The notes: a model not told the origin generated them from the letters alone. 64,000 bases of DNA from Flavimobilis rhizosphaerae (GCF_014852685.1 NZ_JACZDF010000002.1:124001-188000); one strand, 5' to 3'. Shown: positions 25,201 to 33,408, counted from the stretch's first letter. A program made the numbers and translations.

Positions 25201-25648
25201 CGGCGAGCTGGACGAGCGTGTCGACGTCGGCGCGGATCGCGACGCCGGGGACGGCGTTGGCGACCTCGTAGAGGGCGGTCGCGCGCTTGTCGGTGCGGCG
25301 GGCCTCGGCGAGCACGGAGTCGGCCGTGCGGCCGACGGCGGCCCGGCGGTCCTTGACGGCCTTGCGCTTGGCGGTGGCGCCGGTCGCGGCTGCGGCTGCG
25401 TCGGCGGCGCCGTCGCCTGTGAGCTGGACGAACACCGAGCGGGTCCCGGTGAGGGTGCCGAGCCCGCCGAGAATCTTCGCGTCCTTGCCGAGGGCGCGTG
25501 GTGCGGCGGTGGGGGCGGGGGACGCGGTGCCCCCGGGATCGTCGGCCGCGGCGGCCGTCGTGGCGGCACCGACGGTGCCGAGGGCGAGCGCTGCGGTCAC
25601 GGTGGTGACGAGCCAGGCGCCTGGGCGCTGTGAGGCACGTGAGGTCAT
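22277..25648 (-). CDS. Large secreted subtilisin-like serine protease (S8) with PA insert
   Basis: An 1123-residue exported protease. The signal peptide runs to about AAAADD (residue 36); an inhibitor I9-like propeptide follows. The triad is Asp196 in GVIDTGIDYTH, His268 in CQGHGSHVAG and Ser617 in INGTSMAAPHVAG. Between His and Ser is a PA-type insert (residues about 400-530). After the catalytic domain come an Fn3-like domain (RRTVTVRNTGRTTKDVRVTY) and a beta-rich C-terminal region with FDVDGDGRADYEVF, a possible calcium loop. The C-terminus is Lys/His-rich with no sorting motif. Start at 25648 follows GGAGGA. Confidence 0.93.
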   Translation of the reverse strand: MTSRASQRPGAWLVTTVTAALALGTVGAATTAAAADDPGGTASPAPTAAPRALGKDAKILGGLGTLTGTRSVFVQLTGDGAADAAAAATGATAKRKAVKDRRAAVGRTADSVLAEARRTDKRATALYEVANAVPGVAIRADVDTLVQLADRTDVVAIMPIIPKKPTNAGATALTRALRTWQDLGETGEGVTIGVIDTGIDYTHAGFGGTGTVAAYEAALAASSGPWTPTAKVVGGYDFVGDNYNADPDADDYQPVPHPDPNPLDCQGHGSHVAGTAAGQGVLADGTTFTGDYSSLTEAGLLDMTVGPGVAPDASLYALKVFGCTGSTNEVIAALDHALDPNGDGDLSDRLDVVNLSLGSDYGVADDPENLVIDKLAKHGVMPVLSAGNNGDLTDTGGSPGNAVRGLAVASSVDPFQLRDGLRVDAPADVAGIASGQFSVAYDWSSAPVSGDVVVLGGANADGCTALSAADAAKVAGKVAWLTWDDNDATRRCGSAGRANNVTAAGAIGSIFTSGLDVFGAGISGNAAIPIIQLPATQTARLQPAALAGTLRVTFDGSLQGTIKDVTPSIADTISSFTSRGVRGSLGVVKPDVAAPGDTITSVGMGTGSGSLTINGTSMAAPHVAGIAALVRATHPSWDVERIKAAIMNTATHALRTADGTIYGPARVGAGRVDALSAVTTDLVAYASAGSGAVSASFGVVAAPVTKRTVTERRTVTVRNTGRTTKDVRVTYVAATTQPGVRYTVSPSSVRVRAGGTAKVTVTMTVQPSKLRRTIDPTMDATQVNPYTGGTEARQFVADASGRIVLTARGDELRVPVYGAAKPTSRTTASVQTSKKSDPAIRLRGTGVDQGSGSSAYTSLASVLTLGETSGRLPRCSATVTTGCVSIASERAGDLRYVGAGAVAGPGGYSDGLLWFGLATWGDWATIGNTTIPYVDFDVDGDGRADYEVFVQNAPGTDLLEALLVDLRTGAPVSIIPANFAEGDTETNVFDSNVLLIPVDPAAIGMPAGATSFPITYQLGMFSGYTGDDIDTTGAIRYDVADPDVVVDSPLYVDAPGTIGYTLGSGAAKGTKALVVHLHGAEGARAEVLSLPKASSPTKPPKGKKHHKEREHLTRSKGHHSFVK

Positions 25649-25870
25649 GCGGTCCTCCGGTGGTCGGCGGGCCGACGCGGACGCACGAGGCGTGCGCGCG
25701 GGTGCGTCGGCGCAGCCACGCCGAGGCGCCCCGGCGCGCGTCGTCGGGCGCCCGGTCCCGCCACGAGCGTGCGCCAGCTCTCGGGAGTCCGCAATCGGAA
25801 CGGCTGACCGGCAGGGATGACCTGCGGGAACGTCCGTGGGGCCGCGACCGCAGGGGAGGTCCGGGGGACG

Positions 25871-25911
25871 CACTGCAGCCCCCGCACGTGGACGGTGCGG
25901 GGGCTGCAGTG
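25871..25911 (-). terminator. Terminator downstream of the YceI gene
   Basis: Perfect 17-bp stem (25871-25887 with 25895-25911), 7-nt loop, 24 nt after the YceI stop on the minus strand. The rest of the 287-bp gap before the protease gene shows only that gene's ribosome site. Confidence 0.8.
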
Positions 25912-25935
25912 GTACTGCCTGGGTGCTGCGGGGCG

Positions 25936-26484
25936 TCAGGCCTGCTTAATGGCCGAGACGTCGAGCGCGATGGCGACCTTGTCGGAGACGAGGACGCCGC
26001 CGGCCTCGAGCGCGGCGTTCCACGTGATGCCCCACTCCTTGCGGGAGATCGTCGTCGTGGCCTCGAACGCGGCGCGCGGGTTGCCGAACGGGTCGGTCGC
26101 GGATCCGGTGTACTCGAGGTCGAGCGTCACGGGCTTGGTGACGCCGGCGATGGTGAGGTCGCCGACGACCTTGAAGTCGTCGCCGTCGGCGGTGACGGAG
26201 GTCGAGGAGAACGTCCACGTCGGGTTGACGTCGGTCGAGAAGAAGTCGGCGGACTGGAGGTGGCCGTCGCGACCGGCGTCGCCCGTCGAGATCGCGGTCG
26301 CGTCGAGCGTCGCGGTGACCGAGGACGACTCGACGTCCTCGCCGACGACGATCGTGGCCTCGGTGACGGGGACGGTGCCGCGGACCTTGGAGATGCCTGC
26401 GTGGCGGACGGTGAAGCCGGCCTGGGTGTGGGTGGGGTCGGCGACGTAGGTGCCGGGAGTGAGGTTCGTGGGCAGTGCGGTCAT
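25936..26484 (-). CDS. YceI family protein (lipocalin-like, polyisoprenoid binding)
   Basis: A 182-residue beta-barrel protein. It opens GTYVADPTHTQAGFTVRHAGISKVRGTV, the YceI hallmark, followed by alternating strands (LTIAGVTKPVTLDLEYTG). Known homologues bind isoprenoid lipids such as quinone chains. No signal peptide is seen, so this one is probably cytoplasmic, as in many actinobacteria. GGAGGA precedes the ATG at 26484. It is divergent from a MarR regulator that probably controls it. Confidence 0.93.
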   Translation of the reverse strand: MTALPTNLTPGTYVADPTHTQAGFTVRHAGISKVRGTVPVTEATIVVGEDVESSSVTATLDATAISTGDAGRDGHLQSADFFSTDVNPTWTFSSTSVTADGDDFKVVGDLTIAGVTKPVTLDLEYTGSATDPFGNPRAAFEATTTISRKEWGITWNAALEAGGVLVSDKVAIALDVSAIKQA

Positions 26485-26534
26485 GGGGGTCCTCCTGGTG
26501 GATGCGGTGGTCGATCCACCTGCATCGGTTGTTG

Positions 26535-26552
26535 CTTCAAGTGAATCTTCAA
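26535..26552. promoter_or_regulatory. CTTCAA direct repeats between yceI and marR
   Basis: CTTCAAGTGAATCTTCAA contains two CTTCAA units 12 bp apart in an AT-rich patch, unusual for this genome. Its place between divergent yceI and marR genes suggests the core promoter or MarR binding site. Assignment is by position only. Confidence 0.45.
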
Positions 26553-26624
26553 TCAGATTAGCCCGCCTGGCGCGTGTCCGCAAGACTGGTAGCGGAATTG
26601 TCCGGAACTCGACACGGAGGCTTC

Positions 26625-27083
26625 ATGTCCGAGGCACCCGCACGCTGGCTCGATGACACCGAGCAGGCCACGTGGCGCGCCTACCTCGAGGGCTCCACAC
26701 GCCTCGCCGAGGCACTGAGCCGCCAGCTCGAGACCGAGCACGGCCTCACCCTCGGCGAGTACGCCGTCCTCGTCCGGCTCGACGAGACCGCCGACGGAAC
26801 TCTCCGCATGTCCGAGCTCGCCGACTCACTCGCCCACTCCCGCAGCCGCACGACCCACACGGTCCGACGTCTCGAGAGCCGCGGGCTCGTCCGCCGCGTC
26901 GCATGCCAGGCCGACGGCCGCGGCGTCAACGCCGAGCTCACCGACGACGGCCGCGCCGCCCTCGTCGCCGCAGCGCCCAGCCACGTCGCAGCAGTCCGGC
27001 ACCACCTCGTCGACCTCCTCAGCCCGGCTGAGGCCGCCGTGCTCACCGACGTCATGCGACGCGTCGCCGCAGCCGCACGCTGA
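26625..27083 (+). CDS. MarR family transcriptional regulator
   Basis: 152 residues with a winged helix-turn-helix: LTLGEYAVLVRLDETADGTLRMSELADSLAHSRSRTTHTVRRLESRGLVRR, then the wing and a C-terminal dimer helix. The start at 26625 was chosen for the GGAGG in front of it; the longer frame from 26574 overlaps the AT-rich promoter. Divergent placement suggests control of yceI and itself. The inducing ligand is unknown. Confidence 0.92.
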   Translation: MSEAPARWLDDTEQATWRAYLEGSTRLAEALSRQLETEHGLTLGEYAVLVRLDETADGTLRMSELADSLAHSRSRTTHTVRRLESRGLVRRVACQADGRGVNAELTDDGRAALVAAAPSHVAAVRHHLVDLLSPAEAAVLTDVMRRVAAAAR

Positions 27084-27228
27084 CACCCCCGCACCTCCCG
27101 ACGGTCGCGCCCCGCCCCGCCCGGGAACCACCGCGCGCCCCGGACGTTCAACCCGAGAGAACCCGGACGCGGCCCACGTCACACCCCGACCGGGACCGAG
27201 GTCCCACGAACTCTGGAAACATGGAGAC

Positions 27229-27909
27229 ATGGCACTGACGACGGTCCACCTCATGCGCCACGGTGAGGTCCACAACCCCGAGGGCATCCTCTACGGACGA
27301 CTGCCCGGCTACCACCTCTCCGAGCGCGGCCACGCAATGGCCCGCACGGTTGCCGCCCACCTCGCAGGCGAGCGCGTCCCGACGACCCCCGACGACGTCG
27401 AGCCCGTCCGGCACGACATCACGCACGTCATCGCGTCCCCGCTCCAGCGCGCGCAGGAGACCGCGACCCCCATCGCGGCAGCCTTCGGGCTCGAGCTCGG
27501 CACCGACGAGCGCCTCATCGAGGCCGGCAACTACTTCGAGGGCATGACCTTCGGCGTCGGCGACGGCTCCCTGCGCCACCCCCAGCACTGGCCTAGGCTG
27601 TGGAACCCGTGGCGTCCGTCGTGGGGTGAGGCCTACAAGGACCAGGTCGCGCGCATGCGCGCCGCGATCGACGACGCCCGCCGCCTCGCCGAGGGCCACG
27701 AGGTCGTCCTCGTCTCCCACCAGCTGCCGGTGTGGATCACGCGCTCCTCCTTCGAGGGCCGTCGCTACCTCCACGACCCGCGCAAGCGTGAGTGCTCGCT
27801 CGCTTCCGTGACGTCGCTGCGTTTCGACGGCGACCGCTACGTCGGCCTCAGCTACACCGAGCCCGCCGCCGACCTGCTCCCGGGCGCCAACAAGGTAGCG
27901 GGCGCGTGA
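27229..27909 (+). CDS. Histidine phosphatase family protein (phosphoglycerate mutase-like)
   Basis: 226 residues; LMRHGEV near the N-terminus holds the phospho-accepting His11, and SHQLPVW supplies the second catalytic His. It is a broad-specificity phosphatase by family. It is the first gene of the cytochrome c maturation operon, a recurrent arrangement in actinobacteria, but no direct role in that process is established. Its stop overlaps the next GTG. Confidence 0.9.
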   Translation: MALTTVHLMRHGEVHNPEGILYGRLPGYHLSERGHAMARTVAAHLAGERVPTTPDDVEPVRHDITHVIASPLQRAQETATPIAAAFGLELGTDERLIEAGNYFEGMTFGVGDGSLRHPQHWPRLWNPWRPSWGEAYKDQVARMRAAIDDARRLAEGHEVVLVSHQLPVWITRSSFEGRRYLHDPRKRECSLASVTSLRFDGDRYVGLSYTEPAADLLPGANKVAGA

Positions 27910-28493
27910 GCATGCGCCACCCCCTCCTCGCCGTGGCCGCGCTCGCGGCCACGGCGCTCGCGCTCGCCGGCTGCACGCCGGGCGGCGACTCGACGGGCCA
28001 GGTCGCCAACCCCGGCTACGTGTCGGGCGACGGGTCGACCCGCCAGTGGGCGGTCGCCGAGCGCGGTGAGCCCGTGACGCTCACTGGCACCGACTACGCG
28101 GGCGACCCCGTCGACACGAGCGCGTGGCTCGGCGACGTCGTCGTCGTCAACACGTGGTTCGCGGCCTGCCCGCCGTGCCGCGTCGAGGCCCCCGACCTCG
28201 CGGCGATCGCCGCCGAGCGCGCCGACGAGGGCGTCCACCTCCTCGGCCTCAACCGCACCGACGACGCGGGTGCCGCCCAGGCCTTCGAGAAGAACTTCGA
28301 GATCCCGTACCCGTCGATCGACGATCGCACGGGCACTGCGACGGCCGCCCTCCAGGGAGTCGCACCGATCGCCGCGACCCCCACGACGCTCGTCCTCGAC
28401 CGGCAGGGCCGCGTCGCGGCCCGCATCCTCGGCCTGCTCGAGCGTTCGACGCTCGACGCGATGATCGACGACGTCCTCGCCGAGCAGGCGTGA
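27906..28493 (+). CDS. TlpA/ResA-like thiol-disulfide lipoprotein
   Basis: 195 residues. Lipobox LAGC (Cys23) anchors it outside the membrane; the thioredoxin domain has the CPPC site at 88-91 (FAACPPCRVEAPDL) and cis-proline in ATPTTLV. It should reduce apocytochrome c cysteines before haem attachment, receiving electrons from CcdA encoded next. Start: GTG 27906 overlaps the previous stop; ATG 27912 is the alternative. Confidence 0.93.
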   Translation: MSMRHPLLAVAALAATALALAGCTPGGDSTGQVANPGYVSGDGSTRQWAVAERGEPVTLTGTDYAGDPVDTSAWLGDVVVVNTWFAACPPCRVEAPDLAAIAAERADEGVHLLGLNRTDDAGAAQAFEKNFEIPYPSIDDRTGTATAALQGVAPIAATPTTLVLDRQGRVAARILGLLERSTLDAMIDDVLAEQA

Positions 28494-29311
28494 ACGTGCC
28501 CGCGGACGTCCCGATGACCGTCCTCGCCTCCGCGGGCGAGACGGTCTTCTCGGGCTCGCTCCTGCTCGCGCTGCCGGTCGCGCTGCTTGCGGGCCTCGTG
28601 TCGTTCGCGTCGCCGTGCGTGCTGCCGCTCCTGCCGGGGTACCTCGGGTTCCTCGGCGGCATGGCGGGGCAGGGCCCGACGCGCCCCGCACCGGCCGATG
28701 AGGGCGGGACGACGACCGCCGTCGCAGCCCCGCGCCGCGGCCGCCTCCTGCTCGGCGTCGCGCTCTTCGTCCTCGGCTTCACCGTCGTCTTCGTCGCGTA
28801 CGGCGCGCTCTTCGGCACGGTCGGTGCGCAGCTTGCGCAGCACCAGCAGACGATCACGCGCTGGCTCGGCGTCGTCGTCATCCTCATGGGCCTCGCGTTC
28901 CTCGGCGCCTTCGCACCCCTGCAACGCACCGCCCGCCTGCCCGTCGTCCCGACGGCCGGCCTGGGCGGCGCGCCCCTGCTCGGCATCGTCTTCGGCCTCG
29001 GCTGGACGCCGTGCATGGGGCCGACGCTCGTCGCGATCTCCGCGCTGTCCCTCGACCAGGGCACCGCGGCGCGCGGCGCGATCCTCGCGGTCGCCTACTG
29101 CCTCGGGCTCGGCCTGCCGTTCCTTGGCATCGCCCTGGGCCTCGACTCCTCGACGAAGATGGTGGACCTCATGCGCGCGCACCGCGTCGGCATCTCCCGC
29201 GCGGGCGGGATCATGCTCGTGCTCATCGGCCTCGCGCTCGTCACGGGCCTCTGGGCGAGCTGGACGCAGTCCCTCGCGGGACTCATCGGCGGATTCGAGA
29301 CGGTCCTGTGA
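28490..29311 (+). CDS. ccdA: Cytochrome c biogenesis protein CcdA (thiol electron carrier)
   Basis: 273 residues with six predicted helices. FASPCVLPLLPGYLGFLGG and WTPCMGPTLVAISAL hold the two redox Cys in the family's typical positions. It passes electrons from cytoplasmic thioredoxin to the TlpA-like protein. GTG at 28490 overlaps the tlpA stop; GTG 28496 is also possible. Confidence 0.95.
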   Translation: MNVPADVPMTVLASAGETVFSGSLLLALPVALLAGLVSFASPCVLPLLPGYLGFLGGMAGQGPTRPAPADEGGTTTAVAAPRRGRLLLGVALFVLGFTVVFVAYGALFGTVGAQLAQHQQTITRWLGVVVILMGLAFLGAFAPLQRTARLPVVPTAGLGGAPLLGIVFGLGWTPCMGPTLVAISALSLDQGTAARGAILAVAYCLGLGLPFLGIALGLDSSTKMVDLMRAHRVGISRAGGIMLVLIGLALVTGLWASWTQSLAGLIGGFETVL

Positions 29312-31056
29312 GCGGCTACCGCCCCGAGGGCATCGAGAACGCGTTTGCCGAGGACGGCGCGCCCGCCCCCGCGTCCCGCCCGTCGGGCGAGCTGCCCGCG
29401 CTCGGCGTCGTCGGCTGGCTCCGCTGGGGCTGGCGCCAGCTCACGAGCATGCGCGTCGCGCTCCTGCTCCTCATGCTCCTCGCGGTCGCCGCGGTGCCCG
29501 GCTCGACGATCCCGCAGCGTCCGCAGGACCCGTCGAAGGTCGTCGAGTTCTTCGACGACAACCCGGGCGTCGCGCCGTGGCTCGACAAGCTCCAGATGTT
29601 CGACGTCTACGGCTCGGTGTGGTTCTCCGCGATCTACCTGCTGCTCTTCGTCTCGCTCGTCGGCTGCATCCTGCCGCGCGCCAAGGTCCACTGGATCGCG
29701 CTGCGTGCTCGTCCGCCCCGCACGCCGCGCCGCATGGGCCGTTACCCCGCGCAGGGGGCGCGCGTCTATGCCGCGTCGTACACCCCCGCGCAGGTGGCCG
29801 ACGCGGCCGCCGCGCACCTGCGCGGTCGCGGTCCGCTGCCGCGCTTCCGCGTCGAGCAGGGCACGGAGACGAGCGCCGGCGCCCGCGCGCCCGAGGGTGA
29901 GCCCGGGCCCGTCCACGTCGTCGCCGCCGAGCGCGGCTATCTCCGCGAGACCGGCAACATCGTCTTCCACCTCGCGCTCGTCGGGCTGCTCGTCGCGGTG
30001 GGCCTCGGCCAGGCCCTCCAGTACCGCGGGCAGGCGATCGTCGTCCAGGGGCGCGGGTTCGCGAACTCCGTGAGCGCATACGACACGTTCAGCGAGGGCC
30101 CGTGGTTCCGTGAGGAGAACCTGCCGCCGTTCACGATGGTGCTCGACGACTTCACGTCGACGTTCACGGACGACGCGATGCCGGTCGCGAAGGACTTCAC
30201 GGCGTTCGTCTCCGTGACCGACCCCGCCGGGACTCGGCTGGAGACCATCAAGGTCAACCACCCGTTGACGATCGAGGGCGCCAAGGTCTACCTCCAGGGC
30301 AACGGCTACGCTCCGCGCCTCACGGTGAAGGACGCCGACGGCAACGTGACGTTCGCCGGCACGGTGCCGTTCATCCCCGAGGACCAGGTGTACACGTCCC
30401 GCGGCGTCGTCAAGGTGCCCGACGTCGTCACGGGCGAGCAGATCGGCCTCGTCGGCTACCTCCTGCCGACCGCGCAGCTCTCCGCGCAGGGCGTGCGCTC
30501 GCTCCATCCCGACCTCCTCAACCCCGTCCTCGTCCTCACCGTGTGGACGGGGGACCTCGGGCTCGACGACGGCGTGCCGCAGAACGTCTACGAGCTCGAG
30601 ACCGAGAAGATGACGCAGGCGCGCACGGCCGACGGTCAGCCGGTGACGCTCATGCTCGCACCGGGCACGACCGTCGACCTGCCGGACGGGCTCGGCACGC
30701 TCACGCTCGACGACATCCCGCGGTTCGTGGCGCTCGACCTGCGTCACGACCCGGCGCTCACGTGGATCGCGATCTTCGCGTTCACCGCGATCGGCGGGCT
30801 CATGCTCTCGCTCTTCACGCCGCGCCGCCGCGTGTGGCTGCGCGTGAGCACCCGTTCCGACGGTGACGGCCCCGCGCGTACAGTGGTCGAGACCGCCGGA
30901 TTGGCGCGCACGGACGATGCAGGCCTGCAGCCCGAGGTCGACGCTCTGCTCGCGTTCCTCGACACCCGTGACCCCGCGCCGGACGACCGCCCGGCTGAGG
31001 ACAACCCCACGCCGGACGACAGCCCGGCGACCGACGACCTTGGAGAGACCCGATGA
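29308..31056 (+). CDS. resB: Cytochrome c synthase subunit ResB (Ccs1)
   Basis: 582 residues. Three N-terminal helices (RVALLLLMLLAVAAVPGS, SVWFSAIYLLLFVSLVGCIL, NIVFHLALVGLLVAVGLG), a large outer domain, and a last helix (LTWIAIFAFTAIGGLMLSLF). IPQRPQDPSKVVEFF and LEGAKVYLQGNGYAP-like segments are typical. It works with CcsB to deliver haem and ligate it to c-type apocytochromes. The C-terminal tail is acidic and Pro/Asp-rich. GTGA overlap upstream; ATGA overlap with ccsB. Confidence 0.95.
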   Translation: MSGYRPEGIENAFAEDGAPAPASRPSGELPALGVVGWLRWGWRQLTSMRVALLLLMLLAVAAVPGSTIPQRPQDPSKVVEFFDDNPGVAPWLDKLQMFDVYGSVWFSAIYLLLFVSLVGCILPRAKVHWIALRARPPRTPRRMGRYPAQGARVYAASYTPAQVADAAAAHLRGRGPLPRFRVEQGTETSAGARAPEGEPGPVHVVAAERGYLRETGNIVFHLALVGLLVAVGLGQALQYRGQAIVVQGRGFANSVSAYDTFSEGPWFREENLPPFTMVLDDFTSTFTDDAMPVAKDFTAFVSVTDPAGTRLETIKVNHPLTIEGAKVYLQGNGYAPRLTVKDADGNVTFAGTVPFIPEDQVYTSRGVVKVPDVVTGEQIGLVGYLLPTAQLSAQGVRSLHPDLLNPVLVLTVWTGDLGLDDGVPQNVYELETEKMTQARTADGQPVTLMLAPGTTVDLPDGLGTLTLDDIPRFVALDLRHDPALTWIAIFAFTAIGGLMLSLFTPRRRVWLRVSTRSDGDGPARTVVETAGLARTDDAGLQPEVDALLAFLDTRDPAPDDRPAEDNPTPDDSPATDDLGETR

Positions 31057-32093
31057 CGACCGTCGGTGAGATGAGCGACCTCCTTGCCTGGGGGACCGCG
31101 AGCGCCTACGCGATCGCGCTCGTTGCGTTCGCGATCGACCTCTCGGGGCGCCTCGGCGTCCGGTCCGTCGCCCGTGAGAAGGCTTTGGCTGCGGCGACGC
31201 CTGCCTCGGGTGCGTCGACCGTCGCCACGGACGTCGTTGACCCCGCGGTCCGCGACACGACGAGCGCGGGCGCGGTCTCCGAGGCCACGGCTCGTCGGGC
31301 CGCGTCCCTCACCTCCCCGTGGAAGGCGTGGAGCGTCTCGAAGCCGCTCGCGATCGCCGTCTCGGTGTCGTGGATGGGTCTGGCGCTTCACCTCGCAGCG
31401 ATCGTCACGCGCGGCTTCGCGGCCGGACGCGCACCGTGGGCGAACCTCTACGAGTTCATACTCGTCGGGGCGTTCTTCGCGATGGCCGTGTTCCTCGTCG
31501 TGCAGACGCGCTGGGAGATCCGCTTCCTCGGCACGATCGTCTCGGGTCTCGCGACGCTCGCGATCGTCGTCGCGCTCAATGCGTTCCACGTCGAGGCGGC
31601 GGGCGTGCAGCCCGCGCTGCAGTCGTACTGGCTCGTCATCCACGTCGGGATCGCGGTGCTCGCAACGGGCATCTTCACGGTCGCGTTCGCGGCGTCGGTC
31701 ACGCAGCTGCTGCGTGACTCGCGCGACGAGGGCTCGCCGATGCTCGCGTCGCGCCGGTGGTCGTGGCTCGACCAGGTGCCGACGGCGGCGCAGCTCGAGC
31801 TGCTGAGCTTCCGCATCAACGCGGTGGGCTTCGTCCTGTGGACGTTCACGCTCGTGTCGGGCTCGGTGTGGGCCGAGGACGCATGGGGCCGCTACTGGGG
31901 CTGGGACCCCAAGGAGGTCTGGTCGTTTGTCATCTGGGTCGTCTACGCGGCGTACCTGCACGCGCGGACGACGCGCGGCTGGTCGGGGCGTCGGGCGGCG
32001 TGGTTCGTCGTCGTCGGCTACGCGTGCGTGCTCTTCAACTTCACGGGCGTCAACATGCTCTTCAGCGGCAAGCACTCCTACTCGGGCGTCTGA
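31053..32093 (+). CDS. ccsB: Cytochrome c synthase subunit CcsB (ResC)
   Basis: 346 residues with about eight helices and the haem-binding tryptophan-rich motif WGWDPKEVWSF (282-292). Flanking His residues (ALHLAAI, VIHVGIAV, SGKHSYSG) are the likely axial ligands. It is the haem-handling partner of ResB in system II maturation. A linker of about 50 residues rich in Ala, Ser and Thr separates the first helix from the rest. Last gene of the operon. Confidence 0.95.
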   Translation: MTTVGEMSDLLAWGTASAYAIALVAFAIDLSGRLGVRSVAREKALAAATPASGASTVATDVVDPAVRDTTSAGAVSEATARRAASLTSPWKAWSVSKPLAIAVSVSWMGLALHLAAIVTRGFAAGRAPWANLYEFILVGAFFAMAVFLVVQTRWEIRFLGTIVSGLATLAIVVALNAFHVEAAGVQPALQSYWLVIHVGIAVLATGIFTVAFAASVTQLLRDSRDEGSPMLASRRWSWLDQVPTAAQLELLSFRINAVGFVLWTFTLVSGSVWAEDAWGRYWGWDPKEVWSFVIWVVYAAYLHARTTRGWSGRRAAWFVVVGYACVLFNFTGVNMLFSGKHSYSGV

Positions 32094-32130
32094 CAGGCCG
32101 TCCCGGCGGCACGTCTCCCTCCCGTCTCCC

Positions 32131-32178
32131 GACTCGTAGGGCCCCAGCACCACTCGATGGTGCTGAGGCCCTCGAGTC
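32131..32178. terminator. Tandem hairpin A after ccsB
   Basis: Arms 32131-32152 and 32158-32178 pair over about 20 positions with one bulge and one mismatch. It starts with GACTCGTAGG, exactly as hairpin B does. It lies between converging ccsB and the AIM24-like gene and probably ends transcription both ways. Confidence 0.7.
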
Positions 32179-32191
32179 GCTCGACCTGTGC

Positions 32192-32240
32192 GACTCGTAG
32201 GTCGTCAGCACGATTCAACGGTGCTGACGACCTACGAGTC
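32192..32240. terminator. Tandem hairpin B, perfect 20-bp stem
   Basis: Arms 32192-32211 and 32221-32240 pair perfectly over 20 bp with a 9-nt loop. It is a variant copy of hairpin A: the ends GACTCGTAGG and CAGCAC are shared, and inner differences are matched by changes on the opposite arm. Confidence 0.75.
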
Positions 32241-32252
32241 GGGGAGGCGGGG

Positions 32253-32924
32253 TCAGCTCGAGAAGTGGAAGCCCTCGCTCGGCTGGACGACGACGACACC
32301 CTGGCCGCCGAACGCGAGCTGGAAGGTCTCGCCGGAACCGCCGCGGAGCAGGGAGCCGAGGCCGCCCGTGTCGACCTTGACGTTCATCTGCACGCCCGCG
32401 GTCCACAGGACGACGGCCTGCGGGTCGCCAAACGTCGGCGCCTCAGCGACGTTGAGCGCGACGGGCTCGCCAGCCGTCGTCACAGCGACGTAGCCCGTGC
32501 CCTGGCACACGACGTTCGAGAGCCCGCCCGCAGCCATGCCAGCGCCGGGCTTGATCATCTTGATGTCCCACTGGATGGAGTCGGAGATCGCGAGGACGCT
32601 GGCGCCGTTGATCGAGATCATGTCGTTCTCGAGGTAGATGATCTGCACGGCCTGCGCGAGGTCCGCGAGGAAGAGCTGGCCGGAGCCGGAGCACTTCATG
32701 AGGTCGAGGCCTTCACCGGTGACGGCGGACTTGAGGAAGCGTGCCGCCCCCTGGCTCTTCTTCTCGAAGCGCACGTCGCCCTGGTAGGCGACCATCGCGC
32801 CCGAGCGTGACCAGACGGGGCCGAAGCCCATGTTGATCTTGAGCATCTTGCTGCCCTGCAGGCTGAACTGGTCCTGCGAGGTGTTCTCGGCGAACTGCTG
32901 GAACAGGGCTCCGTAGAGCGTCAT
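32253..32924 (-). CDS. AIM24 family protein
   Basis: 223 residues of mostly beta structure rich in Gly: INMGFGPVWSRSGAMVAYQGDVRFEKKSQG and GEGLDLMKCSGSGQLFLAD match the AIM24 (TIGR00266-like) family. Yeast Aim24 sits in mitochondria; the bacterial role is not established. Start at 32924 follows GGGGGTG. The longer frame upstream is not family sequence. Confidence 0.88.
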   Translation of the reverse strand: MTLYGALFQQFAENTSQDQFSLQGSKMLKINMGFGPVWSRSGAMVAYQGDVRFEKKSQGAARFLKSAVTGEGLDLMKCSGSGQLFLADLAQAVQIIYLENDMISINGASVLAISDSIQWDIKMIKPGAGMAAGGLSNVVCQGTGYVAVTTAGEPVALNVAEAPTFGDPQAVVLWTAGVQMNVKVDTGGLGSLLRGGSGETFQLAFGGQGVVVVQPSEGFHFSS

Positions 32925-33024
32925 GCTGCACCCCCTGGGTCGCGGTCCCCGTGCGGGACCTCCGCGGCAAAGATAGCGGCGCGGACGGTGGTGCGCGCGA
33001 CGACGCCCCGGGAGTGCGCGCGGG

Positions 33025-33408
33025 TCAGCGGCTGCTGTCGTCCGAGGTCGGAGGGGTCGAGCCGTCGGTGCCCGTCTCGCCGGCGCGGCGTCGGCGCTCC
33101 TGCTCGAGGAGCCAGAGGAACTCGGGGTCGTCGTCGGGCGCGAGGGGGCCCTGCCGGCCGGGTGCGGGGTGGCCGCCGGGGGCGGTGCGCGGGCCCGAGC
33201 GGGGCCCGCCGAGCGCCTCACCGCGGCTGCGGCGACCGTTGAGGCTCACGGCGAACCACACGACGGAGCCGAGCACCGGGATGAGCACGACGAGGACGAG
33301 CCAGATGCCGCGCGGCAGGCCGTGGAGGTCCTCGTCGGGCGCGTTGATGATGTCGGTGACCGTATAGACGACGACCGCGACGAGCAGCAGGAACCCGAGG
33401 TAGCGCAT
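33025..33408 (-). CDS. PLDc_N domain membrane protein
   Basis: 127 residues. Two membrane helices (YLGFLLLVAVVVYTVTDII and WLVLVVLIPVLGSVVWFAVSL) with the PLDc_N motif between and after them (LPRGIWLVLVVLIPVLGSVVWF), then a Gly/Pro-rich cytoplasmic tail with DDDPEFLWLLEQERRRR. This short module without the nuclease domain is common in actinobacteria; function unknown. Confidence 0.88.
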   Translation of the reverse strand: MRYLGFLLLVAVVVYTVTDIINAPDEDLHGLPRGIWLVLVVLIPVLGSVVWFAVSLNGRRSRGEALGGPRSGPRTAPGGHPAPGRQGPLAPDDDPEFLWLLEQERRRRAGETGTDGSTPPTSDDSSR

